Shown: positions 1 through 12,100 of the stretch, one piece after another
Layout of the letters: each line of letters begins with the position of its first letter
Numbering within the stretch: the stretch's first letter is position 1
Program-made: the position numbers and the translations under genes
The notes under the pieces: model-generated
Told to the model about the DNA's origin: nothing
Databases searched by the model: none
Seen by the model: only the letters and a program-made list of their open reading frames with translations
From: Porphyra umbilicalis
Lineage: Eukaryota; Rhodophyta; Bangiophyceae; Bangiales; Bangiaceae
Assembly: GCA_002049455.2 (NCBI GenBank)
Contig: KV918815.1
Location: 186,001-250,000 of the forward strand
DNA length: 64,000 bases
Direction of reading: 5' to 3'

Positions 1-2420
1 CTGCCGGAGCGGCGGCCATGGGGTCGGCCACAAAATCCACAACCGCCGCCGTCAGGGCGAGGATGCGCTCCTGAAAGCGGCCCCGGTCGGCCTCGCCGCC
101 GCAGCGGAGGAGGAGCGCCTGGGCGAAGACCATGGAGCTGGCGCCCTCGCCGGGGGTGGCGGCGACGGCCGCCACCCGGGCGGCATAGGCCGCCCGCTCC
201 CCGTCGGCCAGCGGGTCGGCGCCAATGGAGCTGATCCCATGGACAGCACCACCGCCTGCTGGGGGACGGAGAGGGCGCCGCCAGCGACCCAGGGGGGGGG
301 GGGGGGGACCCGTCGGCCGCCGCGTCGGCGGCGGCGTGCTCTTTTTCCGCCCCCGCCTCTGCCGCCTCGAGCGCCGCCGCCGCGTCGTCGCCGTCGGGGG
401 TGTCGGGGGGGGGGGGGGGGCGGCGCCGGCGGTGGCGCCGGCAGAGGAAGTGGCGGGGGTGCCGCCGCCGAGGCGCGCATAGACGAGCACGTCCGAGTCG
501 TCCAGAGGCACATCTGACGGCAGCGGCCAGTCGCCACTGAGGGGGGCGGCCGCCGCCGCGGGCGGCTGCTCGGCAGTGCCGCCCACCCCAGCATCGTCAC
601 TGCCGTCGCTGCCGCCAACGCCGCCACCGCCGCCGCCGCCGCCGCCGCCCCCAGCCTTGCCCACTAGCCGGGCCGTGGCCGAGCGGACGTCGGTGCTGCC
701 GTCACCGCCACTTCCCGCACCCCCCCCAGCGCCGTCACTGCCCCCCGCCGCCTCCCCCGGACCCCGCCGCAACACGACGGCAGTCCGCTGCGCCAGTGGC
801 CGCACCTGGTTCTTGGTCCGCACGCCACGGGCGCCCGACTGGCTCACCCGCACGGCGAGCGCGGCGGCCGCCTCCTCCATCGACGCCGCCGCCCCCTCCC
901 CGTCGCACAGCTGCCGCAGCGTGTGGGCGGCCTCCACCCACAGGAGGGCGAGCATGTCGGGGGTGGCAGCAGCCAGCCACTCGAGCGTCGATGCCGGGGC
1001 GGCGCCGCTGCCGTCACTGCCATCGTCGCTGTCGCTGCCGTCGCCGCCGTCGCAGCCGCCACCCTCACTCCCGTCACTGTCTGAAAAGGCCACGTCTGGC
1101 AGCAGCGCGTCGTCGGCGCCGTCAGCGGCGCCCTCCTCCCCCCCGGAGGCGGTACCAGCCGGCACCCCCTCCCCATACACCCCCCCCCCCCCGTGTCGGC
1201 CAGCAGCCCCGCCCGCGCCGGCCGCAGCACCGCCCCCCACCCCAGCAGACCCTCCAGGCCCCCCATTACCGCCCGCAAGAGGGACGGGAGGGGGCCGCGG
1301 AGGAGGGCACCCTGCAGCCCCGCCGCCCGTGCCGTCCACAGGGGGGCGAGAGGAATGGCGGGGGGAGGGGGGCGACGGCGCCCCCGCTGCCGCCGCCGCC
1401 CACCCCTCCCCGCCGCCGCCGCCGTCGTCGCCGCCGCCGCCGCCCCCAGCCACCAGCCAGTCCAGGGCGGCGCGGGCGACAGCGAGGGCGCCGGCGCGGA
1501 CAACCCCCCGCACCACATCCTCCCCGTCTTCCGATCGGTCCACCCAAGGGGCCGGCGGCGGCGCCCCCCCCCCCCCCTCCCCCCCCTCCCTCTCCCTGTC
1601 GGCGGGACCCGGTGCGGGTGCGGGGGGCGCCCCAGGCGCCGCCGCCGCCGCCGCCGCCGGCCTGGGGCTCGCCCCCCCCCCCCAGAGCGGCCGAAACCAC
1701 CGCCTCTGCCGCCGCCGCCGCTGCGGCGTCGGCGGGGACGGCGTCGTCCAGCGGCGGCCTCATCCAATTGTCCCGCACAAAGGTGGCCAAGAGGGCGAGG
1801 GCGCCCGCATAGGCCGGCAGCTGCGCCGCCCAAAAGCCGGTGGGCGGCGGCGGGGTGGGGGGGGGGGGCGGCGGCGGCGGTGGCAAGGGCGGCGGGGAGG
1901 ACACCCCTGGCGGCGGCGGCGGCGGCGGCGGCGGTTGCGCCGGGCGCGCCGTCGGGCCCGCCGGCGGCGCCCCTGCCGGCGGCGACGACCCCCGAGCCCC
2001 CCACCGCGGCGACGGCGGTGCAGAGGGCAGAGGCCACGGCCGGGAGGCCGAGCACCGGCGCCGGGTCCCCCGCCGCCAGCTCCACCACTGCTGCCAGCAG
2101 CCGCCCGTGGTCGGTGGTGACGGCGGGGATGCCGCGCGCGAGGCCGTCTACGGCGGCGGGCGTTGGCGGCGCGGGGGTGGCGGGGAGGAGGTCCAGCCGC
2201 CGCCCGAGGCGGGCGGCCCACATCGCTTCGAGCTCCCCGCTAGCGGCGCGGCAGTGGCGACGGTGGGGCCATCGACGACAGCCCGCCGCCGCCGCCGCCG
2301 CCGTCGCAGCCACCACCCGTCGCAGTCGCGGCGATGGCGGGCGCGACAGCGGCGGCAGCCGCGGCAGGGGGGGCGGCGGTGGCGCTGCCGGCGCCCTTCC
2401 CCGCTCCCAACGGCGGCGGA
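1..2420 (-). CDS. Partial host gene, Ala-rich helical protein, frame-broken
   Basis: Minus-strand coding character runs through extremely GC-rich sequence and leaves the window at base 1, so the C-terminus is missing. Protein-like segments appear in order in different minus frames: 'LLAAVVELAAGDPAPVLGL' near 2.1 kb, 'LPAYAGALALLATFVRDNW' near 1.8 kb, 'ATPDMLALLWVEAAHTLRQL' near 950, 'WPLPSDVPLDDSDVLVYARL' near 500, and 'GRFQERILALTAAVVDFVAD' near 40-110. Repeated amphipathic helical blocks would suit a HEAT/ARM solenoid such as an importin, but no family signature was recognised. Frames change at G/C runs, so no single open frame spans it. The start is unclear. The long plus-strand ORFs here are Pro/Arg-rich shadows. 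Confidence 0.5.
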
Positions 2421-3159
2421 GCTCGTCCCCCGTCAGACAGTGGCGGGGGCGAGGAGTGGGGGGGCACCGCAACGGGCGGGGCCGCCGTCAACGCTGCCGC
2501 CGCGTCGGCGCGGGGGCGGCCGTGCCTCGGACCATCATGCCATATCGCGCGCGACGGGCGGTGCGGCCGCCGGCGGGGACACCCACACGCGCGCGCGGGG
2601 GGGGGGGTGGGGCTGGTCGCCTCGTCGGCGCGAAGGCCGACCGCGCGCCGGCTGTGTCGGTCGCGGGCGGTCGCGCACCGACGCGCGTGCGGGGGGTGTG
2701 TCGGGCGTGTGCGGCCGCCGCGGCCGACGATAGCGGTGGTGCGGCTGTCGGCAGCTCCCGCCGGTCGTCCGGGACCCGCGTCAAAGTCGGAGGGGGGGGG
2801 TGGGATTGGGGTGGGATTCGACCGATCCTGCGTGTGTCCCCCCCCTTTCATGGATGACCTGGCCAGTGTTTGGGTCGGGCCCGTGATTGCGACGCTTCCA
2901 GCCAGGCTGCTGCTACCTGTCCTTGTCCGTCCTAAAGGTACACATAGGCTCTTGACTATGTAAATACTTCTTCCCATTGGGCTGGTCGGATAGCAGTGAT
3001 TGAACTAGTGTCTGAGCGTCTGCAAAGGGGCATATGAGTATAGCAGTCGCACCGGCATACTCGACTGTGGCGGTCACTGTGGCGCGCATCTTGCTTCTGT
3101 CTTGACATCTGCAGCGGCCGACGTGTGTTGTACCCACCGGTACCCACCGGGCCTCGGGC
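2421..3159. other. Intergenic, nothing recognised
   Basis: GC falls sharply after about 2.85 kb, which marks the change from host-type very GC-rich sequence to the element-type sequence that follows. I see no gene, structural RNA or inverted repeat. The 3' part is the leader of the helicase gene at 3,160. Confidence 0.4.
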
Positions 3160-5151
3160 ATGGCCGTCGTCATCGCGTGCCGGTGGCCCGGCGCAGATGA
3201 GGCCACGCTCGTCTTTTCTGCTCAGGGACCCGACCGCGGATGTCCACGAGATCTCACCAAGCATGTGTGGCTTCAAGGAGACCTGGAGCTGCAGGTGTTT
3301 GACAACAAACATGACGCCGCGGCGTGGACGAACGCGGGGCTGCAGATGATACCGCGGGGCGTGCAGGTTCCCTTACCGTCTTCATGTTCGGACCGTGCCG
3401 TTCGATTAATGCTGGGAAGTCGCTGCAGGTTCTTTAACCTGAGCACTGATCGTGGCTTGGAGCGCTTCTTTTCCGCGCTTCGCGACAGTAAAGGTGTTGG
3501 GCTGATGCGTACCAAGTGCTTTTCGTCATTGGCTGCGGCCCTGTCTTCAGTGAAGGTCGCAGCCCCCTCCACATCTACCTCACCCAGTCCATCTATGGTG
3601 GGCCTTCAAGTTCGAATCGCATCCAGTGCGCCGCACCGATCGGTGGGCATCGTACAAGCACCCGCTTCGCTTGGTCGTGGTGAGGGCCGGCCATGGGCCA
3701 GGCCTCCGCCTCCCCCGGCCTCCTACTGGTCCCCGACGGCAACAACCGGGGTCGGTGTCAAGAGGTCCAGCGCGGAGGGATCTTCCGGCCGTGGCGGCTG
3801 GAGGGTATCGGGTCATCGTCGACCTATCGATCCACACGCCTCTCTCATCGTCTCCATGCTGGAGAGGGGTGAAAGTGTGTTTGTGACCGGCATCGCCGGG
3901 TCGGGCAAGACGACGATACTCAAGAAGGTTCTGCCCTTCCTAGAGGTGCTCGACCCCAGGATGGGAGTCTGCGCGACGACTGGAGTGGCGGCCAGTCTCC
4001 TGGGTGGAGTTACGCTCCACTCCTGGCTCGGGCTAGTGCCGGAGGTTGTTCTCGCTGTGGCCTCTGAGTTGGACGTGGAGGACGTTGTAGCGCGATTGCC
4101 GCTCCCTGCCCGGCTTCGGATATGCAGCGCGCGCTTCCTGATCGTGGACGAGATCTCCATGCTGGATGCTGCGCTGCTGGATGGGGTGGACCGTCTCTGC
4201 CGCTCCCTACGGAGAGCTCCTTCAACGCCGCTAGGGGGTATTGTCGTCCTTTTTTGCGGCGATTTTTTGCAGCTGGCACCTGTGCAAGGTCAAGGGGCCC
4301 TCTCTGGGCAGTTTCCTTTTCAAGCCGATGTGTGGCCGATGCTCTTCGGCCCGAGGGCTGTCGTTCTTACGACAGCCGGCCGCCATGGTGCCGATGCTGA
4401 GTTCCGCTCCTTACTTCTCCACATGCGCAGGGCCGAGCTCACGCCGTCCGAAGAAGAGCTCCTGCGATCCAGGGTTGTGGCGACCGCTCCCGACGATGCC
4501 GTCTACCTGTATTCAACTACAGAAGCGGCCGAGGTGCGCAACAACAAGTGCTTAGTGAGCCTGGACCAGCCCCTTGTTACCTTTGTAGCTGAAGACGACT
4601 ACAAGCAGCTGTCCGATCGCCATGGGAAGCAGCTGCTTGCCGACTACACCAAGGCCGAGTACGAAATGAAGCTGTGTGTCGGTGCCGTCGTGCTTCTCGC
4701 CTGCAACGCGTACTTCCACGCGCACGGGTTGAGCGCGGGAGCCCGAGGCGTCGTGATCGGCTTCTACACCTTCGCGGAAAAGAGAGGCAAGAGCGAGAGG
4801 CTACCGATTGTGGACTTCTTATTGCCGACGGCTGCCCGGCGTCGGCTTTTCATCAAGCGGGAGATGTTCTGTGTTACGTCTCTGTCTGCCAGGGACAAGG
4901 AGGCAGCGACGCGGCGGCAAGTTCCCCTCGTGTTGGGGTGGGCCATGACTATTCACAAGGCGCAGGGTATGACTCTGGACACGGTAGTGCTCTCCTTAGG
5001 ACGAGTGTTTACTTTTGCCGTGGTCTATGTCGCATTTTCCCGCGTCCGTCGTCTCCAAGACGTCTTTTTGCTTTCGTTTGACGCCTCCCGCGTGTCTGTT
5101 TGTCGGCGGGCGCTTGAGTTTCATGACCGCCTTCATCGTATCACATCATAG
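3160..5151 (+). CDS. Pif1-family DNA helicase (mobile-element type)
   Basis: Intact, intronless 663-residue superfamily 1B helicase. Residues 1-240 are an unrecognised N-terminal region with a Pro/Ser-rich linker. The helicase core follows: Walker A 'GIAGSGKTT' (244-252, Lys250), Walker B 'FLIVDEISMLD' (326-336, Asp330-Glu331), motif III 'LFCGDFLQLAPV' (364-375), a late motif 'GWAMTIHKAQGMTLD' (593-607) and motif VI 'YVAFSRVRRL' (623-632). Family knowledge: Pif1 helicases are ATP-dependent 5'-3' DNA helicases, and stand-alone copies outside the cellular gene are common in Helitrons, Crypton-like elements and other large eukaryotic transposons. No HUH (Rep) endonuclease motif was seen in the protein or nearby, so this is not an obvious Helitron. 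The first ATG of the open frame is 3,160. Its 3' flank holds a module repeated at 8.7 kb. Confidence 0.93.
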   Translation: MAVVIACRWPGADEATLVFSAQGPDRGCPRDLTKHVWLQGDLELQVFDNKHDAAAWTNAGLQMIPRGVQVPLPSSCSDRAVRLMLGSRCRFFNLSTDRGLERFFSALRDSKGVGLMRTKCFSSLAAALSSVKVAAPSTSTSPSPSMVGLQVRIASSAPHRSVGIVQAPASLGRGEGRPWARPPPPPASYWSPTATTGVGVKRSSAEGSSGRGGWRVSGHRRPIDPHASLIVSMLERGESVFVTGIAGSGKTTILKKVLPFLEVLDPRMGVCATTGVAASLLGGVTLHSWLGLVPEVVLAVASELDVEDVVARLPLPARLRICSARFLIVDEISMLDAALLDGVDRLCRSLRRAPSTPLGGIVVLFCGDFLQLAPVQGQGALSGQFPFQADVWPMLFGPRAVVLTTAGRHGADAEFRSLLLHMRRAELTPSEEELLRSRVVATAPDDAVYLYSTTEAAEVRNNKCLVSLDQPLVTFVAEDDYKQLSDRHGKQLLADYTKAEYEMKLCVGAVVLLACNAYFHAHGLSAGARGVVIGFYTFAEKRGKSERLPIVDFLLPTAARRRLFIKREMFCVTSLSARDKEAATRRQVPLVLGWAMTIHKAQGMTLDTVVLSLGRVFTFAVVYVAFSRVRRLQDVFLLSFDASRVSVCRRALEFHDRLHRITS

Positions 5152-5242
5152 CACTAGAAGTACAAGGCGCATGCAGAGCATGGATGCACAGATCGCACTG
5201 GAGCTCAGTATCTCGAGCCCCAAAAGAAGTCGAATACTGTAG

Positions 5243-5555
5243 TTGTCTATTAGCCTTTTTTTGGCTGATAGCATTAGGTATTCGTGTCCTTGACTTTCTT
5301 TGTAGGAGTGCATGTCTTCCTTTCGTGATGGTTCTTGTTCTCCTTGACACGATATGTCATGTGACTTCCACTTCCTTTGCCGTCGGTCCATGCACTGTCT
5401 GCCACGTTCGACCTTGTTTGCGGCCTCCCACCGCCTCTGTTTGCGGCCCACCCTGCGACCCGTGATTGCGGCGCCCCCGCGGCGGCCCCGCCCGGCCCTG
5501 ATTGCGGCACATCCCTCCACCCCTGAATGCTGCACCTTCCGCCACGCCTGATTAC
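5243..5555 (+). repeat. 3'-flank module, copy A, with degenerate minisatellite
   Basis: This resembles 8,683-9,060 in the same orientation. Shared landmarks in order are 'gctgatagca', 'attcgtgt', 'aggagtgcatgtcttcc', 'tgtcatgtgac', and then a run of imperfect units of about 25 bp containing 'ctgtttgcggc' and 'gattgcggc' followed by C-rich spacers. It starts about 90 bp after the helicase stop. It could be a shared 3' untranslated or terminal region of related elements. Confidence 0.75.
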
Positions 5556-8298
5556 AGCTACTGTCACCCCTGCCGATCGAAGACGTTAGCCTGGACGGTC
5601 GAGCGCCGCTCGCACTCAATGCGTGGAGGGGCTCCTTCACTCGACGCACACTCGTGGGAGATTCCCGCGAGATTTTAGCGCACGACGAATGATGGAGAAA
5701 CTCCAGAAAGATCAACAAGATGATCATCCAACCCCTTCTGGAATCGATGAAGCGATACCATGGATAATGAGCACAAGTAATCGTCAGAAATATCTAAATG
5801 TTGCCGTCCGGTGACCGCCGTGTAACGTGGTGCAAGAGGTTGTCGTAAAATGGCAGAAAAGGTAGCACAAAACCGTAGGATGTATATGAGACGATGGCTG
5901 TTCCTTTCGTAATTTCGTGAGACAGCGAGTTGGCAGACGACGCCCATCATGAGCCTCGCCAAACTGCGGGCGGTCAAGTGTCTCGGCATTTGCGCCCTCT
6001 CAATGCGGGTTTCGTGCGAGGCTCTGTCGCACTGTCGTGCTGTACACAGGCGGTACACTGAAAGTAACATTCGATGTCACTGGAGTCCAACTATCAATTT
6101 ACTTTCTGTGAATAGCGTGCTATGCCATTTCACCAGAAATCTTTTTGAAGAGATGTGTTCATGGTCGTGGGATGGGCATGTAGCGCTTCATACAGGGAGC
6201 TCAGAGACCATGAAGAAGAGGGTTTTGAACTATTCTGACCACGCCAAAGTGATCAGGGATGCTGCTTTACTCATCCTGCTTCGTCTCGCCATGTATGACA
6301 TACATTTGTTTGTGCCCTGATTGCTGCTTGCGAGTTGAGGATGCCTGGGTGCTTCCGGTGTAGAAGCGCACGCGTTCCTGAGACACTGCGAGACGCAAAA
6401 ATGAAAGTCATGTGGAGCAGGGCGTAACTATCTGGTCTGGGTAAACTGATGTCCCTGATCACGCCTGTCATGTCAGATCGTTGAAAAAAGTTCTCCTTCA
6501 TCCTTTTTTGTGCGCCTGCAATGGGAGATATGGTGCCGTTGTCTGTCCCTGAGGGCACGACATGGAAGTCGACCGCCGCTGGTCTGCGAGTGTCCCACAC
6601 CGTGGTAGTGACGGACACCTTTGAGTTCCCCGCCCCGCCTTATCTGACGCGCTCCAATTCTAGGCGCTGGCGATAACCCTGTTGCCGTCAGCGCCCACCG
6701 TCAATCTGCTGTTCGACGCCAGCCCGCCTGCCTCTTCGCTGCAGGCCGCCGTCGTACATGTTACGGTCCCCTCGCTGCCAATCGTGCCCCACCAGAGGCT
6801 GCTCGGCGCGGCCGTAACCGTAACCCACGTCTCTGTCCTCTCTTCCCTGACCGCGAAGCTTATCCCCAGCCCCGAACTTGTGTGAACGCAACCCTAGCTG
6901 CACTCAGTGCCTCGTAGCGCACCGGCGACTGTGAATTGGCCCGCCGCCCAGGTCGATGGCGCAGGTCCTTTCTGGAATGTAGCATCGGAGGGCTTTCTGT
7001 GCCGAAGGGTGTGGAGGGAGGATGAGCCTTTCCACTCGATGTGAGCCGATACCTTTAGCAGTGGCGCCTCCCCCACGGTGGTGCCCAATGTGGTGATGGC
7101 GTGTCCGCTGCAGATGTAAGGAGGCCTTGAGGAATCCCCCGGGTGCGCACCGGGTGAGCGCGGGCGCTTGGCCACTGCGGGGTCCGCTTCTGCCGAAAAG
7201 GGTATAAAGGATCTGTTTTCTTGCTCTCCTCCACTGGGGCTAGTCCGCGAGGCAGGTATTGGATTCTTTCCAGACAGGGACCTTCCCCCACTTGGCACCA
7301 GCACGCGGGTCGCTCCGCCACTCGTTGGGCCCTCCCCTGCTCGCCGCTCTTCACTGCCGAGACCACCGCCCCGCCGTGCGTCATCGCTCAGGCGATCAGG
7401 TGTCCCTACCGTTCGCTGACCTCCGCCAATCCTCGCTGAAGCCGTCCACGCCTGTATTCATTCCTCGTCCGTCCCTCTCAGCCGTCGCACCGCCGCGTGT
7501 GGCCGGAAGCGTCTGTCACTGGCACGCCAGCATGGGCCCCAGAGGACTTGCACACGCGGCGGGCTGGTGCCAGTTGGGGGTGCCATTCGGGGGGCAGTGC
7601 CCCGGGCAGTCCGGGCGGCGCCTCCCCACACACAGCAAGTGCCCACCCTGGGATTGGGGGTGCGGTGCTATCCTCTTCCCCGTAGTAAACAGCTGTGCTG
7701 CCCATTCGGCTTCTGCAGCGTCGTCTAGGACGGAAGAACCCTGGAATCAGGGTTGCACCAGAGACGTCGCGTTTTACTAAAGGATGAGAGGAGGTCCGTA
7801 CAGTGGACCCCCGGCGGGCGAGCATGCCGACCAACGCGGCGGTACATACTACAGCAGATGTGGAGTGATGCCCGCTGCTCAAGCTCAAAGAAGCTGTCCC
7901 ACACGCCCGATTGGATGCTGTTTGCCGCGCCAAACCGTTACCCTCATGACATCCTGAATCCTAAGTGCATCCCGCGCGACTTTGGGCTCCACCCCTGGTG
8001 TGGTGGCCCACCGGTATGCTACCGAGAACAGAGGGCGACGCAAAGTGAGCCACTCTTGTGAAGCGTACATATAGCCAAAAATGAGAAAAAAAGACGGGTG
8101 TAACCCCCCAAAGGGCTTGCCACCAGCCAAGTCGCTCCTCTTCAAAGCGAAAAGGCCAGTGACGGGTGCTACCGGTCACGCTGGGTATTTGCTTGGCCGC
8201 GTGTGCGTGAGTCGCCCCGGTGCTAGCCGCACCTCGTGACGGGACGCCGGGAGGTGGCGCCCGAGCGCCGCGTCCGCCGCTTGACCCGCTGCAGGGGA
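5556..8298. other. No supported gene; scattered short coding-like stretches
   Basis: Lower-GC, mostly non-coding sequence. Short open stretches with protein-like composition occur on the plus strand around 6,529-6,690 ('LSVPEGTTWKSTAAGLRVSH') and 6,682-6,885 (Val/Leu/Ser-rich), in different frames, and may be fossil coding sequence. Nothing in them is recognisable. No clear terminal repeats, tRNA or array were seen. Confidence 0.35.
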
Positions 8299-8676
8299 AT
8301 GCAGATGGGAGAGAATCTGCTGCTCATGTTGCTCATGGCCTCGTTGTCGGACACGACGAGTGACCTGGCGCCTGCCCGAAACGGCCGCCGAGGTGGTGTG
8401 GGGGGGGGCGTTGCGTCGCCGCCGCCTTCAGCTGGTGGCGCGAGTGGTGAGGCGATGAGGGCAGGGTCACGTGGCGGCCACAGCACGCAGCGACATTTGA
8501 CCGCAAAGGGCGCGAGTAAGGATTTAGGGGCTACGGGTCAGGATTATCCCGTGGGGCTAGTCAGCAACTCCCCGGCGTTCGACGCACTCTTTGGCCCGCC
8601 GTTTATCTATGCTCGCACGACTGCAGCTTCTGGCCCCGGAACGGTCCTGTCAGCGTCCGAAACAGTAGTTTGGTAA
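8299..8676 (+). CDS. Small hypothetical protein
   Basis: A 125-residue open frame from ATG 8,299, starting 'MQMGENLLLMLLMASL'. It has a hydrophobic N-terminal stretch (residues 5-16), then a Gly/Arg/Ser-rich middle and a more ordinary C-terminal part ('PAFDALFGPPFIYARTTA'). It ends a few bases before copy B of the repeated module, just as the helicase ends before copy A, so the two 3' ends may be homologous in origin. No family was recognised, and it could be a chance frame. Confidence 0.3.
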   Translation: MQMGENLLLMLLMASLSDTTSDLAPARNGRRGGVGGGVASPPPSAGGASGEAMRAGSRGGHSTQRHLTAKGASKDLGATGQDYPVGLVSNSPAFDALFGPPFIYARTTAASGPGTVLSASETVVW

Positions 8677-8682
8677 TAGCAT

Positions 8683-9060
8683 TCTACATGTCTAATAGTC
8701 TTATATTGACTGATAGCACATTCGTGTGGTGTACTTGTTTTTCTTGATAGGAGTGCATGTCTTCCACTCGTGCTGGTTCTTCCTCGCCGTGACAAGACAT
8801 GTCATGTGACCTCCGCCTCCTCGGCTGCCCGTCCGTGCCCGGTCTTCCACCCTTGACCTTGCTTACGGCACGTCCCGCCACCACTGTTTGTGGCACCTCC
8901 CGCCACCACTGTTGGTGGCACGTCCCGCGACCCCTGTTTGCGGCGCCTCCCCCCCCCTGGCTCCGGCACCTCCTCCCCGCCTGTGTTTGCGGCACGTATC
9001 CTGCCTTCTTCGAGGCACCCCTCCCACATTGTTAGCGGCAGCCCCTCCCTCCTGTTTTCG
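8683..9060 (+). repeat. 3'-flank module, copy B, with degenerate minisatellite
   Basis: Direct repeat of 5,243-5,555 (landmarks 'gactgatagcacattcgtgt', 'aggagtgcatgtcttcc', 'gtcatgtgac'). The downstream minisatellite has units such as 'cgccaccactgtttgtggca' and 'ctgtttgcggcgcctcc'. It lies directly upstream of the protease-ankyrin gene. Confidence 0.75.
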
Positions 9061-9165
9061 CCCTTTCCACCGCGCTGCTCGCGGCATCCACCGTGCCCTT
9101 TTGCTGCATGACGCCTGCATGACTGCTGCGGCACGAGTAGCTGGCACAACTTCCGGCTCTTCATC

Positions 9166-12100
9166 ATGTCTCCGCCGCGCCGCGGTCGGTCGCAGAAGGG
9201 GACACGGGCGACTGCCTCAACACGCTCGGCAGCAGATGGTGTGAGTCCTCCTGCAAGCGCAGCGGGGATGACCGGCCGAGGCCGCAAGCGCACTGCTGCT
9301 GCACCACCCGTCGACGAAGCTTCCTCTGTGGCCGACACCATCGATGAAGTCCCTGGCGGGGGCGCGGGTGAGTCCAAGACGAAGCGGTTGCGTACGTCGG
9401 CTCGCCTCCGGGGAAAGTCGACAACCCCGGTGGAGGAGCGGGACCGCTTGTTTGACGTCGACAACGACATCATCCAGTCGAACCGGTCATCCGTAGTTTT
9501 TCGCTACCCCCCGGGCGAGCCGGACGCCATCGACGTCACCCAAGATGACGTCGACACCCTTGTGGACGGCGGGCACCTGAGCGACGGCATTGTCGACTTC
9601 TACTCCCTCGTTCTTCTCGGACCGGACATGGGGGTACCTAGCAACATCGCCACCTTCACGTCGCTGTTTGCGACGTTGCTGATGCAGAATCGGGCTTCTG
9701 CGCTGGCGTCTCTCGCCAATCAAGCGTCGTCAACATTCGAGCGTGAGTTTTGGGTGATGGCAGTCGTCCAGCACGGCCATTGGTGCTTGGCTATCGTCGT
9801 GCGGCCTGATGAGCTGGCCACCCGCGTCATCAAGTTGGCTACTCAAGGTGGCAGCGTCGGCAGGGGCACGCTGGTGAACAACAACTCCTTTTTGGTCATC
9901 CTCGACCCCAAGCGCGGTGGCAACGACTACCGTGGACTCAAGAAGGCGCTCGCCGACTGGATGGTGGACAGGCTACACGAGAACAATGAGACGGTGGACA
10001 AGGCGGTGTTGCGCTCGCTTGTGGGCAAAGCTCTTCCCCTACGACATGTGAGGGTCCCGCAGCAGTCCGACTCCTCGAGTTGTGGGCTCTTTGTGCTGGG
10101 GTTTTGGGCGGCATTCATCCACGGCGACGACGAGACCCGCAGCCTCATGTGCGGCCTGACGTCATCGACCAAGAAGTCATCCGTTTGGACGGATTTTATG
10201 TCCACTCTACCAACAAGGAAGGACATCATCACCGCGTGTGACAAGGTGCGTCGCCAGGGACTCAAGGACAACGCGGACAAGGCCAAGTCAACAAGCTCCG
10301 ACGGTCAAGCCAAAGGGACAGTCGCGGGGATGGTCGCGGCGGCGGCGGCTGCTTTAGCGGTGGCAAGGCGCGCCTCCCCAGGCCGCGCGGACAAGGACAA
10401 GCCCAGCGGCGCCAGTGGCAAGGGAAAGGGCGTGGAGACGGAGGTCAAGAAGACAACGGCAAGAAATGACACGGTCAACCACGCCTCCTCCCCGCACGTG
10501 AAAGAGGACGGGCGGGCGGGCGCCGGCGACAAGAACTCGGATGGGGGGACAGTCGATGCAGCGGCGGCCACAGCGGCGGCTGCAGCGGTGGCCAAGGCCG
10601 CCAACGCCTCCTCCTCCCGTGCGGACAGAAGCGTGCCGGGCGGCGTGCGTGGCAAGAGCAAGGACATCAAGACGACGGCAGCGGCCGCTGCAAAGGCCAG
10701 GAACACCAGTGCGCCCCCCCCCACGCTGAGGGAGACGGGCCGGCGTGCGTCGACGACGCGGACATGGACGTGGGCACGGGGGCCGCTGCGGCCCCTGCAG
10801 GCGTGACGCCGGCTGCCAACGCCCCCCCCGCCCACACGGACGACGCAGAGCCGGGCGGCGCGGACGGCGTGGCCAAGGACGGCGGGACGGCGGCAGCGGC
10901 TGCTGCAAAGGCAGCGGCCACCGATGCCTCCCCCTCCCGTTCTGAAGGAGGCAGGTCGGCACGGGCCGACGACAAGGACATGGACATGGGCACGGCGGCC
11001 GCGGCGGCGCCTGACGGAGTGACGTCGGCCACCAACTCCCCTCACGCCCACACGGACGACGTCGAGCCGAGCGGCGCCGGTGGCACGGACAACGACGGCG
11101 GGACGGTGGCGGCGGCTGCTGCCAAGGCTGCGGCCACCGATGCCTCACCCCCCACTCTGAAGGAGGTGGGTCGGCGCGGGCTGACGACAAGAAGATGGAC
11201 ACGGGCGCGCCGGCCGCGGCGGCGGCTACAGCGCCGACTGCAGGCGTGGCCGCGCCCCCCGAAGCCTCCCCCACCTTTGTGGACCCCGACGTACCGGCGG
11301 GCACCGGCGGCGGGGCTTTAGAGCCGGGGACGGATGCAGATGCGATGGCCGCAGCGGCGGCCGAGCTCGCCTGCCAGGCTCGCCGAGCCCAGGCAACTGC
11401 CTGTACGGCCGGCAATGTCAACAATTCCGCTGAGGATGCCGCCAAGGCGGCGGCCGCCGCGGTTGTCGATGGTGCATCCTTACCACTGGCACCACCTTTG
11501 GCTGTGCGGAAGCCCGCTGTCGCCACCCGTGGCGGCAAGAGCGTCTTGCTGCCGGGCGCGAGCCGCGTGGTCTCCCTCTTTTGGCGCATCTCCAACGCCG
11601 AGCCGGAGGCGGTCGAGACGTTGCTACATGACGGCGTTGACGCCAATAGCGTTGTCGGCGGCACATTGCCGCTCCTCCACGCGGTGGAGATGGGGCAGCG
11701 TGAGTCGATTTCTCTGTTGTTGAGGGCGCGGGCAGACCCGAACCTAGCGTCTGGTCGGCGTCGGCTTACGCCCTTGCTCGTGGCCGTTCGGAAGCGCGAT
11801 GAGGTCGTGTTGCAGGCTCTATTAACTGGTGGCGCGCTTGCCAATCTGCTGGCGCCTTGTGGACTTGGTTGTGTGCGTCTTGCGGTCAGTGTGGGGAGCT
11901 TGTCCATCCTCAAGATTTTGCTCGACGCTGGTGCAGCAGCTGACCAGTGCGGCCTTGACGGCTGGACGCCGCTTCTTGAGGCTGCCTACCGCAACAACGT
12001 GGTGTGCGCTTCGGAGCTGGTACGGAGGGGGGCGGACGTCAACCGTCCCGATCGCTCTGGCGTCGTCCCTTTGTACGTGGCTGCTGCTGCTGGCCGGACG

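Noticed and set aside
576-2857. Several plus-strand frames of 300-550 codons at the left edge
   Set aside because: Composition is Pro/Arg/Ala runs without domains, while the minus strand gives ordinary helical segments; stop-free frames are expected at this GC level.
3160-5151. Helitron assignment for the Pif1 helicase
   Set aside because: No HUH Rep motif, no TC...CTRR ends with a terminal hairpin were found; Pif1 alone is not diagnostic.
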